Below, piece after piece: positions 1-11,264 of a stretch of 64,000 nucleotides of DNA (position 1 is its first letter; the number at the start of each line of letters is the position of its first letter). The notes beneath the pieces are model-generated. The model saw only the letters and a list, made by a program, of their open reading frames with translations, was not told the origin of the DNA and did not search any database. Position numbers and translations under genes: made by a program. Origin of the DNA: Branchiostoma floridae (Eukaryota > Chordata > Leptocardii > Amphioxiformes > Branchiostomatidae); the NCBI RefSeq assembly GCF_000003815.2, contig NC_049992.1:4724481-4788480 (forward strand), in the 5' to 3' direction.

Positions 1-849
1 TGGGGGGAAATGCGCAAGAATGGACGGTTTCTCCCACTTTCAATAGATTTCGGTATTGGGTTAGATATCTGGTTTCCTCACCGTAATACTGTAGTGTTTG
101 TATAATTCAGAAAATCTTATCATTCCAGCTCCTTCACGGAGCCTTCAAGAGGGCAAGAAATGTGTTTGTTAAAAATGTGACATTTGGGAAAAACCTGCCA
201 AAATATCGAGTTTCCGCCACTTTCAGTAAATTCGGCACATGCGTGGATTATAAAAATATGACCCTGTATTATCAGGGGTCACTGTACATCCTGATTAGTT
301 GGGCATTTTTGCAGGGCTTTGGAAAGGGGCAGACATGTTTTTGATTAAAAAGGAGCGAAGTCTAACATTTGACCGTCAGCTCTGGGGATCTCGCGATCAA
401 ATTAATTGGATATCGGGGTACAAAGATTAAAACGCGCCAGTTTTGCCCCCGATGTCACATGTTTGGTGAATATTCACTCCTTTTTTGTTTGCCCGTCCCA
501 GGGCGTCTGCAGTGGTATCGATCGTCTGATTTTTGGTTTATGTCGGGCCCAAAGTGTCACATTTACAGTTGAGCGGAATTATTACCTCATTGTACTTAGA
601 ACTTTTGAGACACCCCTATTTCTTTGCATAGTCGGAAAAAGTAAACAAAGGTGGAAATTTGAGCGCCGCGACACTTTTTAGTGTTGGGACGGCGGGGCAG
701 ATCGCATGCCACATTTCTGGTCTCAATCTGTCACTAAAGTCAATAGATTTATCGTCAGAGAGGATCATATTACACATTTTCGCACAGACCTGACGACATA
801 AAACTGCAGAAAAAAGGGCCGTTTATTTTCCGGAAATAGAAAGGCTGTG
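1..849. repeat. Possible degenerate ~178-bp tandem repeat
   Basis: Similar phrases recur at roughly 175-180 base spacing: a 'ccactttcaatagatttcgg'-like segment near 35, 216 and 736, and a 'gggcaagaaatgtg'/'ggggcagacatgt'-like segment near 153, 327 and 694. Similarity between units is weak and I could not align the stretch cleanly. No coding potential is recognisable here; the short open frames look random. Confidence 0.3.
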
Positions 850-949
850 NNNNNNNNNNNNNNNNNNNNNNNNNNNNNNNNNNNNNNNNNNNNNNNNNNN
901 NNNNNNNNNNNNNNNNNNNNNNNNNNNNNNNNNNNNNNNNNNNNNNNNN
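850..949. other. Assembly gap (100 N)
   Basis: One hundred consecutive N. Frames running through it are artefacts. Confidence 0.99.
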
Positions 950-2700
950 ATGATTGAAGCAAAGGCGCTCGCAGAATTAAACCCACGGGTCGCAGCCAGG
1001 GTCGTATTAGGTTTCTATTGAAATACCCCAAAATAACAAAGTTGGCAGATTATGCCCCATAAAGTATTTGAAAACCGTAACGTAATCCGAGGCCTGATTA
1101 CTTTGTACTGAGATTGATCAAATTTTTGACATCTCTGTGCAGACATCGACCGCCCTCAGTTCGCTTTAATTTGGAGCACAATTTTGAAGGGTCGGATCCC
1201 GCAAATTTTGTGTGCCCCTGCAGGCCGAGAAAGTGCATATAAACGACGAGAGCAACAATTGATTAATATCAACACCCCGTACAGGGCTGTCTAAACTAGG
1301 CAGCCGTCCAGCACACCAGGGTGACTCTCACCCCAGTCTTCTTCTCTTCATCGTAGCGACATTGGCGCGTTTCGTACTTATAAATTAAACATTCGGACAG
1401 GAATGCCAAAAGTCCTGTCGCGGTTTGGTCTGATGTACTCTCCGAAATTGTGTCTGTAAAGTTTAGTTTAGCACGGGGGCGCAGCGGGTCTCTGTATAAT
1501 CATCTGTGTGAAAAATATTCAGGATTCCTCGCATTTGCCAAGGTCCAAACTCAGGCCGCGGAATGACTAATTTGACGCGTGTCGTCTTCTGAAATGACCA
1601 AAAATACACCTAATCGCGAGAGGACGACAAACATGGAGAAACGGAGCACGGCTTTAGGTTGCGCCACAAGCGCTGCACTGATCCGACGATTATGTTCTGC
1701 CTATGATAAAAGAAGCCACCAAATTCTATCATAACATCTCCACGTTTACAGGCAAAAAGAAAACTACTGTCCTTTTAACGTAGCAAAACCCACACATTAC
1801 AGAAAAAGTGGGATCTTTCGTCTTCCACTGTCTCAGAAAAAGAAGTCAAGCCCAATAAGTTACATCTTTATTTAAAGTTAGGCTAGAGTGGTCGCTTTAT
1901 ACCTTACTGGATAGTGGATACCATTATTTGTCTGTCATTTTTTGTCACTTGCAATTAGCCCTCGAGTAAGAATTTGCAATAAACTTATTATTGATAACAA
2001 ACAACGAAAACTACTAAGCGAAAAAAAAAAGATATTTTCAAACATACAAAATGTTTAGAATTCTGCAACAAGCAACCGCATTTGTGACTTCATTTGCTGT
2101 TACAGTACTTTGAACAGGATTATAGTTATACATGATTTTAATCGAGGCCCGTTTCGGTCGATTTTTAAACTAGATTTTGGTACAGTTACATCACGCGCAT
2201 AATATCTATAAGATTGTATGTATATATGAATTTTGTTTTCATGAATCAAAGACTGCTGGGAAGAGGGTTGATGCGAAAGAAGTACAGTCATCCAAAAGGG
2301 GAAAAGTCAAGTGTGGCAAAGTTCACCTGATTAAATTATTAAACCTATATGGCAGCATCATGTGTGAACCGACCCAGAACGATTACTTTTCTACTATTCG
2401 AAATATATCCCTTTATCACCTAATGCCACAAAAAGAGAGATAGCTTTGTAGTCGAATATCAAAATCAAACATACGTCATAAGTTATAGAATGCATATATT
2501 TTCCCTTTTGCTTTTAGAAGACAATGATATTGATATTCTTTCGGCGATTTCAAGATATCCCCATCGTTTTTACACCATAGTTACTATCAGTAGCAAAGAA
2601 TGCTCGACATCTAAACAAGTGCATGCACTTGAGTCGACTTGACGTTTGGGGTCCACCAAGCCCACCACATGTTCACCTGTTCCTGAAAAAGCGCGGGAAA
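950..2700. other. Intergenic, no feature recognised
   Basis: AT-rich sequence upstream of LRRC23. I see no homologous coding segment, RNA gene or clear mobile element. Confidence 0.5.
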
Positions 2701-2753
2701 CGTTCGAAGACCACGTGACTACCCACCATGCACCGCGATCACCCGGGCAACAT

Positions 2754-2765
2754 CCGCCATCTTGG
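2754..2765 (+). promoter_or_regulatory. YY1-type motif in the LRRC23 proximal promoter
   Basis: CCGCCATCTTGG lies about 85 bases before the LRRC23 start codon in a GC-rich patch with no TATA box. This is the classical YY1 core found near start sites of TATA-less genes. The transcription start site itself is not visible. Confidence 0.4.
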
Positions 2766-2848
2766 AACAACAACCCGGCGCGAGTCAACAAAGTTATCTG
2801 TCACTTTTGTGTGTAATTTGGACAATTTTGGCGCCTTTTGGGTAAAAA

Positions 2849-3016
2849 ATGTCGGACGCGTCTGATTTTGAAGGGGACGAGGGGGGAGAGGAGCCTCCAA
2901 TGGAGTCTGGGGAAGAAGGAGACGCTCCTCAAGATGAAGACGAAGACGTGGAGAAGGAAGAAGGCGAGGATGAGGGGGAGGGGGTGCAAGTGGAGGACCA
3001 ACAAGAAGAAGAAGAG
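2849..3016 (+). CDS. LRRC23: LRRC23 exon 1: acidic N-terminus
   Basis: Residues 1-56, Glu/Asp-rich (MSDASDFEGDEGGEEP...). The ATG opens the only frame that joins exon 2, and the donor GTACCT follows GAAGAG. Phase 0. Confidence 0.9.
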
Positions 3017-6000
3017 GTACCTTAAAATTAAAATTGAAACTTCTGTGCATATTCTCTGATTTGGTGTACGCTTTGAGTGATAAGGAATAAAAGCTAGGTT
3101 TCATAAAGGCCATAGATTGGCCGTGTAGCTACCAGCCTGAGTTAGTTGTAACTTAGTACTAAAAGTAAAAACGTGGTGCTACATCAATTTTTGAAGAAAA
3201 AGTCGAAGCTTCAAGTTTTATATTAACGTTAGTTGTGCGGATAAGAAGATTCTAATGCTGATCTTTTGCATTAAAAAGAAATGTACATAAACATTTCTAC
3301 TGTATTATGATAATTTTTAGTCCTTTAATCCGCTAAATTGTTTGCTGTGTCAGTTCTTTGTGTAACATGCATTCTGTGGTATTTACACCTTAACGTTATA
3401 TCCTTCGACATAAACATTCCTCGCTTCTCACCCTGAAATAAGCATCACTTGCAGACTACTTAGGTGTTTTTCAGAGCAGAACAGGGCAAATATTATGATT
3501 GAATAACAACTGCCCAACCCTTTTCTTGTTGCCTAGGCGACCACAATGTTACAATGAATACAGAAGGGAACATAATTCACCATTAAATAATGCATCTGTC
3601 AGAAGCTATGTGTGTAGACAGAGCCTAAGTGTGCATTTATCCATTGGTTACTACGAGTCTCAGTTTTGCCATAGAAACCAATTAAAACACTGTAGAAAGC
3701 TAGTCATTTTAAACAATTGTCTTAACCAGGTTATAACTTATACTTTAAAGAAACAGTCAACATCTAAAGCTGTCTAGAAGCAAATCTAAAAAAAAAAAAT
3801 ATATTCATGAAACCCACAGTTTCCATTTTATTCATTTTAGTTGTTTTCAATTTTTACTGGTTTATTGCTAATAAGGATATTTCACTACAGATGAGATTAG
3901 GCCTGCACTAATTTTATGAACCATTGTTTCATACATTAATATGTAACCACCCTTGCTCAAAGGTCATTTTTTTCTACATTTTGGTGCTGGTAAAATTATT
4001 CCTTCCTAAGTGACCAAAATTTGTTAAGGGATATTTGTTACAAAGATGATATCATTCATAAATGTTAACAAGTAAGAATTCATGTGTTTGTGGGGAATAA
4101 AGCGAGTAAAAAGGCCCTACCTTCACCTGAAAATCCCCCCGGCTGGCCACCAGACAACCTTTTGTTACATTTCCGACAGAAAAGCAGTAAAACCTGGGTG
4201 GGTGGTGCTGAGTTGCCGTTTCTATGGCAACAGCCACTACACACCTGAGACAGTAAACACTGGGGTTTGATAGGTTTCCAGGTATCCATGGCAACTGGGG
4301 ACAAAGTTCAATATTTGCATAATGTTTCCATTCAGGCGAGCCCCGTTTTTCAATGGGGGTATTGAAAACGTGTGAAACTGTATAGCGCTTTTGGGCATAT
4401 TCGTGACTCTTTCAGCATTCTTATGGTAAATTTACCTGGCCGACAAGGCAACAAAAGAGCCGAGACTCAAAAGATGAATTACCTTAGCAGAACTGTCAGC
4501 CGGCATTCAGAAGGACTGAAAACAGAATGACACCTCACTTTGTTGAATAATCTACCTGTTTTCTTGACATCCCAGTTAAAGAAACAGTGATGATTTGCAA
4601 ATTTAAAAGCCCAAACTCTGTTTTGTTTAGAAAACCTAGTAATTGTTTGTATAAGCTTAAATAAACTTTGGCAAATGAGTTATTTTTTGAGTGGGTGTGG
4701 ATATTCTATTCTTCACTTTGCCAGACTGAATTGGATGTTTTCTCTTAACATAATTTTGTTTTTTCAAGTCAGGAATTAGACAATGAAATTGTATTCAGTG
4801 TAATTTTCAGTGTTTTCTTTAAAAGTTACAACATAGATTGAAACAAAATTTGTTAGAGTGGATCCGACCAAAGTTATACAGTAGTAGGTAAATTTCTTCA
4901 ATGTTTCAGAAAATAGTAAGTCATGCCATTAAAGTAGTGTGTCAATAAAAGACAGACAAACAAACCACAGATTGACAAACTTTGCGCTGCCTGGTTATTT
5001 ACTTGTAAAGTGCAGACAGTGTCATGATGTCTTTGAGCACCTGTTTGTAATCTAGTGTATATTAAACCAACAGTGTGGTCTTGGCAAAGTCATGTGATTG
5101 TATCTTTGCTAAAATACCACTTATGATAAAACAGTTCAAAGTAAATCATTCTAGAACATAACAACTCTACATAGAAATAAAGTTGCGTATCTTAATGACA
5201 AAATGTGTGTAAAATGTGTTTTTTCTTGCAAATGATGCAAAAAGACAGTTTCAGAAATTTCAATCATGTGAGAATATAAAAAAAACTAACTTCTAACTTG
5301 TAGAGAAATTTCCTGTGAAGTATAAAATATATTAGCTAGTGATTCAATGTAATTTTAGGCATTTTTTTACCCTCACCTAATATATGTTAAGAAACAGACA
5401 TTTCTTTGAAGTTTTAATTTTTGTATGATTCTTTGAAGTTTTAATTTCTGTGTGTTTTATTTTATTTTTATAGAAACTTCCTGAGCACCCCTTGACAGAA
5501 GAGATGTTAGGAGACTGTCTATCCCTGCTGTGTAAGACTGGGAACGGCCTGGCACACGCATATGTCAGACTGGACATACATGAAAGGTACATTTAATTCT
5601 TTTTACAGTCTGAACTTTCTTAAACTTGGTCTTTGATGAAAAATAGAAATGCACTCAATCTGATAAAATATAAGTCTTAAAAGGTAATACTTCTTTGTCA
5701 ATTATAATGCTTCCTTTCTTATCTTAATACTTCAACTACTAAAAATTCATTTTTATAAGTTTTAGACTGTAGACAGTGAATGTTAAGTTGAACAAAAAAA
5801 ATTGAAATTTGAAAGCATAATTGCTTATAAATAAATTTTTAGCTTAGAAAAAGATTAATAAATGGTTATGAACCATTTGTAGCTCAAGAGACAAGAAAAT
5901 ATGTTTTTTACTGAATTGAAAATTATACTAGATTATTCTATTCAACCTGTCACTTTCTTGGTGGGTTTAGATTCATATCAAAAGATGAATTTATAATTCA

Positions 6001-9000
6001 GTGGTTATCATGAATATTAATCAGGTCCTGAACAATAACCATGGTCATATTTTTATACAACATTAACACTGCTTCCAGTAATTTCCTGTCCCCAGAGACC
6101 AGAGTGTCCTTACGCAAGGTCACCACATACGCACCTGTTACCATGGTGATCAAAGGCTGATTTATTGCTTCAGACAGTTCTATGACGATGAGTAAGAGTT
6201 TTTCTCAGAAATAATTTTGGGACAATTTCCACTAAAAATTAAGGGACCAAGAATAGACAGAAAAATATGCGTTTATCTCCAGTTTCAAAAATAGGTTAAA
6301 CTCATTGAAAATTGTGTACAAATTCAAAGGAACAATTTGTGCACTTTTACATACATTTACATGTATTAATTTCTTTGTTATTTCTGTTGCTAACAACTTG
6401 TTACGACAGTACAATTTGCCCAACCTTCACCCTCTTGTCAGTCTTATGTAATTAACTGGGTTTCATGATGGCGTCAATTGTGTCATTGAGCCATGGTGAT
6501 GTGTGAAAAACATCTTTACGTAGCCACAACAATTTAATTGCTTGGATTTGATGCATCATTTTTTCTGATCTAAAAAAAATAGAGATCATTTTCTTATATA
6601 TATATATATACTGGCACCCACAAATTGCTTTTATTTGAACCACCAACGGTTAAAGAAATTGTCTAAGTTGTAACAGTTTGTTCAACAGAGAATTTCTCTT
6701 TATTTTTCATCAAACAGATTCAAGTCACAAACATCAGCAGCTTAAGAGGTCCTTTAAAAAATTATCTACCTGCTTTACATGAGCATCCTTTAATATAGTC
6801 AACCTGTAGCAAATGTGTCCTAAAAAACTTTGATATCTAGTGTTTTCTTGAGCAGGCACTTGTTCAATGTGATATTAAGATAATTTTACTTCTTCCATTT
6901 CTAAACTCTACAAAGTCCTTTAACCACCTGCTGTATGGGAATGTCTTTAGGGCAGCTTTGTTTTCTTTTCTTGTTTTATATTTCTTGTTTTATATTTCTA
7001 TTGTTGGGGAGACAACCTGCAGAGGTAGCATCTCACCTGTTTTGTCTCCCTGCCATTGTTATATGGGAAGTCCAGTAAATAAATAGATAAATAAGTGATG
7101 ATGATCCCCCTTCTTTCCAAATCAGAGAAGTCACAGACATCAGTATGTGGAAGAGTTTACCAGTCTTCAACTGTTTTTTTTTTTTTCATGTGTCTGCTGA
7201 TCAAAACTTCTGTGACATATCTTCCTCATTTTCCCTTTGTTTGTAAAACTTTATAAAACGTTATATTCCTTCTTCCCCCAACAGAGAAATCACTGACATC
7301 AGCATCCTGAAATCCTTCATCCACCTGCGGTACGTGGACGTGTCCGCTAACCTCCTCCGCGACGTCTCGGCGCTGAACTCCCTCACGCACCTGCTGACCC
7401 TTAAGGCGGACAGGAACCTTCTTAAGACTGCCGCTCTAGACGAGCTGCCGTATCTTCAGATGGCCAGCTTCACCAACAACAAGATCAACACTACAGAGGG
7501 GATCAACCATCCACTATTGGAGACACTCGTGTTGTCTTGTAAGTCTGTGGAAGCTACAGCAGAGTCCTCCCCAGAGGACGGAATAACAGCCTGGCCCTCC
7601 ACTATACTCCTGGCCCAGCTCCACTATACTACTTTTCAAATTATTCCCTATTTTTTTTGGTTAGTTTTGCTAAGATTCATGAAAATTCACAGATTTTTGT
7701 GCCAAGTAGCATCACTTTTCCAGTCGGCATTGTCTGCAAAAACTTGTGAATGGGCAATGATCAAAACAAAAGTCATTTCTCCGCTTAACAACAAAGGAAT
7801 CACTATGATATATTATACTTTTAGTATTTGACGCCCTCTGTCATTGCAAAATGAACCCATTTTCATGAAAGCGCATCGGGTTGGTTCGGGTTATTTCCAC
7901 TATACTAAAAAATTCTGGGGAGAACCCTGAGCTACAGTCAAACCTTTAAAAGTGATCACACCTCTACATAAGGACCACCTCTTCATTGATGTACAGTAAA
8001 ACAACTGACTACCTCTAAAATTTACCATCTGGCCAAATTGGGGAGACATCTGGCCAAATTGTTACAATTTTTTGATGGTCGTAATTTTTTCCTAGGAAAG
8101 ATGTACCAAGAAGCCTGGCTGTAATGATAAGTTATTGATTAGTTATTGATTAGGTAATGATAAGTTATTGATAAGTTAACACTAACCTGATTGCTTCTTG
8201 ATGACCTCCCCACAGATAATGAGATTAAGATTGCTAGCGGGCTGGACCCAGGAAAACTGCGAAACCTGCACACACTGGAGCTGAGAGGGAACCGGCTGGA
8301 GTCCACTAACGGCATCTACCTGCCTAACCTCAAGAACCTCTTCCTGGTTAGTGTTAACTTATCAATAACTCACCAATTGCTTATCAGTAACTTATCAATA
8401 ACTACTTGGAGTCCACCAATGTCATCTACCTCCCCAACTCCAAAACTCTCTTCCTGGTTAGTGTTAACTTATCAATAATTTATCACTAACTTGTTGATAG
8501 CTTATCAATAATTCGTCACTAAGTTATCAATAACTTATCACCAGTTAATCACTAACCAGCTGGACTGCACCTATAGCACCTACCTCCCCAACCCCAAAAA
8601 CCTCTTCTTAGTTAGTGTTAACTTATCAATAACTTATCAATAACTAATCACTAAGTATCTATCAAACGTCCCATGGAAAGAATGTCCTTAGCTGGAGCTC
8701 CAGTTCTGTTTACTCCATTTTACCCGTCGGCGAGTTGAGAACATTGGGCAGGTGTAATACAACTTCATCTCATGCAATACCATTCTGTCCTGCTAGGGGG
8801 CGAACATGATCAAGCGAGTGGAGGGCCTGGAGCGGCTGGAGAAGCTGACCACGCTCCATCTCCGTGACAACCAGATCGACACGCTGGACGGGTTCGCCGA
8901 GTCCATGAAGTCCCTGCAGTACATCAACCTCAGGTAGGGGGAGCTGCAACCACCTGTTACTCTATATTCCATATTTGGTTGTAGTGTGGTCCTCTGTTTT

Positions 9001-10569
9001 GCCTCTACAAAGTTCTTACAAATTGTCGTTGGCATTAAGTAAAAACCACACATCCTGTCATAAATTTTCTTCAAATTTGATGAATGTCATGGATCAATGA
9101 CCTTTTTGGGAAAAAGTGTAGAAGTTACACCACTACCAGTACACCCTTGCTGTAGTGCTTATTCAACCAAGGCCTATGAAAATGAAAATTTCCTTTCATT
9201 TTATAGTATAGTACCATTTATACCAAAAAAGCTTAGTACGGGAAGGATTTTATCTATACTAAATTAATATCTTTCCTTTGTTGTTAATTTTTTAAGCCGA
9301 TTAAAGTATGGAAACAGTTTTCAATTGGTTCCATTTTCTGTTAATGTTACTTTTTTTCCTCCTCCCCACAGAGGAAACAACATGACGAGTGTGAAGGAGG
9401 TGAAGAAGCTGACAGTCCTGCCCATGCTCAGAGCTCTTGTCTTCCTGGGTAGGTTTACTGAACAGTATTAAAAATTTACATTACATTAGACTCAAGCTGT
9501 GTTTTACTATAGATAGGATTCTGATAGCAATGTTTGAACCTTTTTCTGAAAGAAGCTGATCACCTTGCTCAGAGCCCTGAAATCCTACAAGTTTGAAAGC
9601 CTCATAGTAGTATAACAAAAATAAATTGAAATACAAAAGTTAAATTAGTTTGAAGATAACAATTTGAAAGTTATTCTTGGAGTTTCAAATTTTATTCTAA
9701 TTTGAAAACAATTCCATCAAAGTTTTTTCAAACAATAGATAGAGGTCATTGGCTATTTGATCCATGTATACCTTTGTATTGGAAGAAAGTTTGGCTTTGT
9801 ACTATAAAGCAATAGACATCACTGACTGAAAAAAAACCCACATGTGACACAAAAGGGTTTGTGACAAATTGCATAGAAATGTTGCTTCTTCTGAACTGGT
9901 TTTCCATTAATTAGACTTACTGTACATGTAGTGACTATACTAAAGTCCTTTATAATTTAGATTCTCATAAATCATCTTGATCTTCTTCCCAGAATGCCCG
10001 GTGACGGAGGAAGACGACTACCGAATCGAGGTTCTGATCGCTCTGCGGAGAATCGAGCGGCTGGACAAGGACGAGTACACGGAGGACGAACGGCAGGAGG
10101 CCGAGGAAATCTACGAGCAGAGGAGACAGGAGGAGCAGCCTCCGGAGGTAACGCTAGTTCACCTATATCCGTGGGGTAACCTATATCCGTGGGGTAACCT
10201 ATATCCGTGGGGTAACCTATATCCGTTGTTTTAAAGAACGGGGTATTTACCTGGTATATGAAGCCGATGAACGTTAGGAGGCTGCAAGCAGAGGAGACAG
10301 GAGGAGCAGCCTCCGGAGGTACCGACCAATCATGGCTCTTTTAAGTTGGAGGATATTATGGTCTGTTAGAAATGGACCAATCATGGTGGTGTAAAGTTAG
10401 GGGATATTGTGGACTACTTGGGATTGACCAATCACAGCTCTGTAAAGTTTGGGATGTTTGTTGTGTTGGTCATTAACAAAATTATGTGTTTATCAACCTC
10501 TTTTTTTCTCTGTCCATCCAGGGTGCAGAAGAAGTGATAGAGGATCAGGATGATGCAGATGCAGACTGA
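2849..10569 (+). CDS. LRRC23: Leucine-rich repeat-containing protein 23 (radial spoke protein), 8 coding exons
   Basis: Joining 2849-3016, 5474-5586, 7285-7538, 8216-8346, 8797-8933, 9372-9448, 9993-10147 and 10522-10569 gives 1083 bases, 360 codons plus TGA, with GT/AG at every junction. Residues 1-56 are almost purely acidic. Residues 57-94 carry the family-specific CKTGNGLAHAYV segment. Residues ~95-300 hold LRR units (LRYVDVSANLL, LHTLELRGNRL, LTTLHLRDNQI, YINLRGNNM), followed by a charged cap and a short acidic tail. The human protein is about 343 residues, so this copy looks complete. In the family LRRC23 is a component of the RS3 radial spoke of motile cilia and sperm flagella; that role here is by homology. 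FTSJ1 follows head-to-tail 1.8 kb after the stop. Exon ends 4 and 7 and the start of exon 3 are duplicated within the introns. Confidence 0.95.
3528..3541. promoter_or_regulatory. RFX X-box-like motif in LRRC23 intron 1
   Basis: GTTGCCTAGGCGAC. Read on the minus strand it fits GTNRCC-N2-RGYAAC without mismatch. RFX factors control many motile-cilium genes, which suits LRRC23; binding is inferred only. Confidence 0.4.
4218..4295. promoter_or_regulatory. Pair of RFX X-box-like motifs in LRRC23 intron 1
   Basis: GTTTCTATGGCAAC at 4218-4231 and GTATCCATGGCAAC at 4282-4295. Each has one perfect half-site and one mismatch in the other half. They are 64 bases apart in an otherwise unremarkable intron. 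Confidence 0.4.
5474..5586 (+). CDS. LRRC23: LRRC23 exon 2
   Basis: Residues 57-94, with the family-specific CKTGNGLAHAYV motif. Acceptor TTTTTATAG, donor GTACAT; ends in phase 2 (split Arg codon). Confidence 0.95.
6715..7176 (+). repeat. Three degenerate copies of the LRRC23 exon 3 acceptor/start
   Basis: Segments resembling the start of exon 3 ('cagagaaatcactgacatca') occur at 6715-6770 and 7123-7176. A copy of a slightly later part ('tcctttaaccacctgct') is at 6915-6950. Their offsets from the real exon are about 567, 159 and 397 bases. They are acceptor-side duplications of the exon border, too diverged to be used as exons. Confidence 0.6.
7285..7538 (+). CDS. LRRC23: LRRC23 exon 3: central LRRs
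   Basis: Residues 94-179 with several LRR units. The donor GTAAGT follows TTGTCTT. The frame stays open into the intron to 7831, but the family homology stops at the donor. Confidence 0.95.
7541..8060. mobile_element. Transposon remnants in LRRC23 intron 3
   Basis: Imperfect inverted ends meet around 7552-7580 (…tcctccccaga) and 7912-7940 (tctggggagaaccct…). They are followed by a 'cagtcaaacct' segment (7935-8060) that resembles one end of an inverted-repeat element at 15232-15462. The phrase 'catctggccaaattg' occurs twice at 8029-8062. Confidence 0.4.
8115..8187. repeat. Left arm of inverted repeat flanking LRRC23 exon 4
   Basis: The last 22 bases (8166-8187, ttattgataagttaacactaac) are the exact reverse complement of the first 22 intron bases after exon 4 (8347-8368). 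Similarity continues less strictly outward in both arms, which are made of 'taagttattgat' repeats. Confidence 0.8.
8216..8346 (+). CDS. LRRC23: LRRC23 exon 4
   Basis: Residues 179-222, with the LRR LHTLELRGNRL. Acceptor CCCCACAG. The donor GTTAGT lies inside the right arm of the inverted repeat. Confidence 0.95.
8347..8660 (+). repeat. Mirage-type repeat: two copies of the exon 4 end plus donor
   Basis: The unit 'gagtccactaac...ttcctg|gttagtgttaacttatcaataa' recurs at about 8408-8475 and 8556-8640. The first copy keeps ttcctg|gttagt (GT at 8457); the second has ttctta|gttagt (GT at 8611). Between them lie degenerate 'aacttatcaataa' runs. Extension to 8610 would be a multiple of three, but the frame meets a stop by 8478. 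Confidence 0.8.
8797..8933 (+). CDS. LRRC23: LRRC23 exon 5
   Basis: Residues 223-268, with the LRR LTTLHLRDNQIDTL. Acceptor CCTGCTAG, donor GTAGGG, ends in phase 2. Confidence 0.95.
9372..9448 (+). CDS. LRRC23: LRRC23 exon 6
   Basis: Residues 268-294 (RGNNMTSVKEVKKL), the last LRR. Acceptor CTCCCCACAG, donor GTAGGT. Confidence 0.93.
9993..10147 (+). CDS. LRRC23: LRRC23 exon 7: LRR cap and charged helix
   Basis: Residues 294-345: CPVTEEDDYRIEVLIALRR, typical of the cap after the last LRR, followed by a Glu/Arg/Gln-rich helix. Acceptor CTTCCCAG, donor GTAACG, phase 0. Confidence 0.93.
10161..10228 (+). repeat. 18-bp tandem repeat from a MITE arm
   Basis: About 3.5 tandem copies of 'acctatatccgtggggta', which then run into 'ttgttttaaagaacggggtattta'. 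The same module occurs at 12515-12575 and inside the full element at 13527-13734, so this is an expanded arm of that inverted-repeat element. Confidence 0.75.
10275..10320 (+). repeat. Mirage copy of the LRRC23 exon 7 end plus donor
   Basis: 'gaggagacaggaggagcagc' and the following 'ctccggag|gtacc' copy the last ~40 bases of exon 7 almost perfectly. The GT is at 10319, 171 bases (57 codons) after the true donor, but in-frame stops lie between. Confidence 0.85.
10522..10569 (+). CDS. LRRC23: LRRC23 exon 8: acidic C-terminus
   Basis: Residues 346-360 (GAEEVIEDQDDADAD) and TGA. Acceptor TCCATCCAG. An X-box-like GTTTCCATGGATAC follows at 10573-10586. Confidence 0.9.
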   Translation, partial: GAEEVIEDQDDADAD

Positions 10570-11258
10570 ACTGTTTCCATGGATACCAAACCTAAAGAAA
10601 TATCTAATCATGAGAAGACACAAGAATTGAGCTTCCATATTTGAATCATGGATAGTTGAAAGTTCACGTGTATATATTTTCGATGATGGATTAAGTGAAA
10701 ATTTTTAACTTACATACATCTTGGTGTACTTTTGGCATAAATGACTTGTTAAAGGCACATTGTGTAACTAATGTATTTTGCTACAACACATCATCATGGA
10801 TTGAAGTTACAACTTAAGATAAAAAGCACATTTAATGACTACAACTTCCCTTTACATGTATGTATTTCAAGGAATTCTAAAGCAACTTTTAAAACATAAA
10901 TTATCACATTCAAACTTTTATTATTGGTGTCAGGAATAGCAAAGATGCAAAAAGCAAAGGCATGCCAGGCGTTGTATTTTACTCAGAGTGTCAAAACTTT
11001 GATGATGAAAGTTTTTATCCAGAAGACAGGTGACTCGTATGATGAGTGTTTATGAATCATAGCAGGCAGCACTTAATCCATGTTGGGAAGATCTAAATGA
11101 ATTATGTTAGGAGAAATTTGCAATCATTGGCAATTAAATTGAAAGATTGATTAATCACATTCCTAATCATTGTATGAAATCTGATCGATGATTTAACATT
11201 TGTAAATGTTGTGCATAACTATTTTGAGCAATTGTACATATTTTCTGAATCCATTTGT

Positions 11259-11264
11259 AATAAA
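11259..11264 (+). terminator. Putative LRRC23 polyadenylation signal
   Basis: AATAAA about 690 bases after the stop in AT-rich sequence. No other feature is seen between the stop and this site. Confidence 0.5.

Noticed and set aside
7334-7831. 165-codon frame extending LRRC23 exon 3
   Set aside because: The part after 7538 lies beyond a good donor, is transposon-like, and does not match LRRC23, which continues in exon 4.
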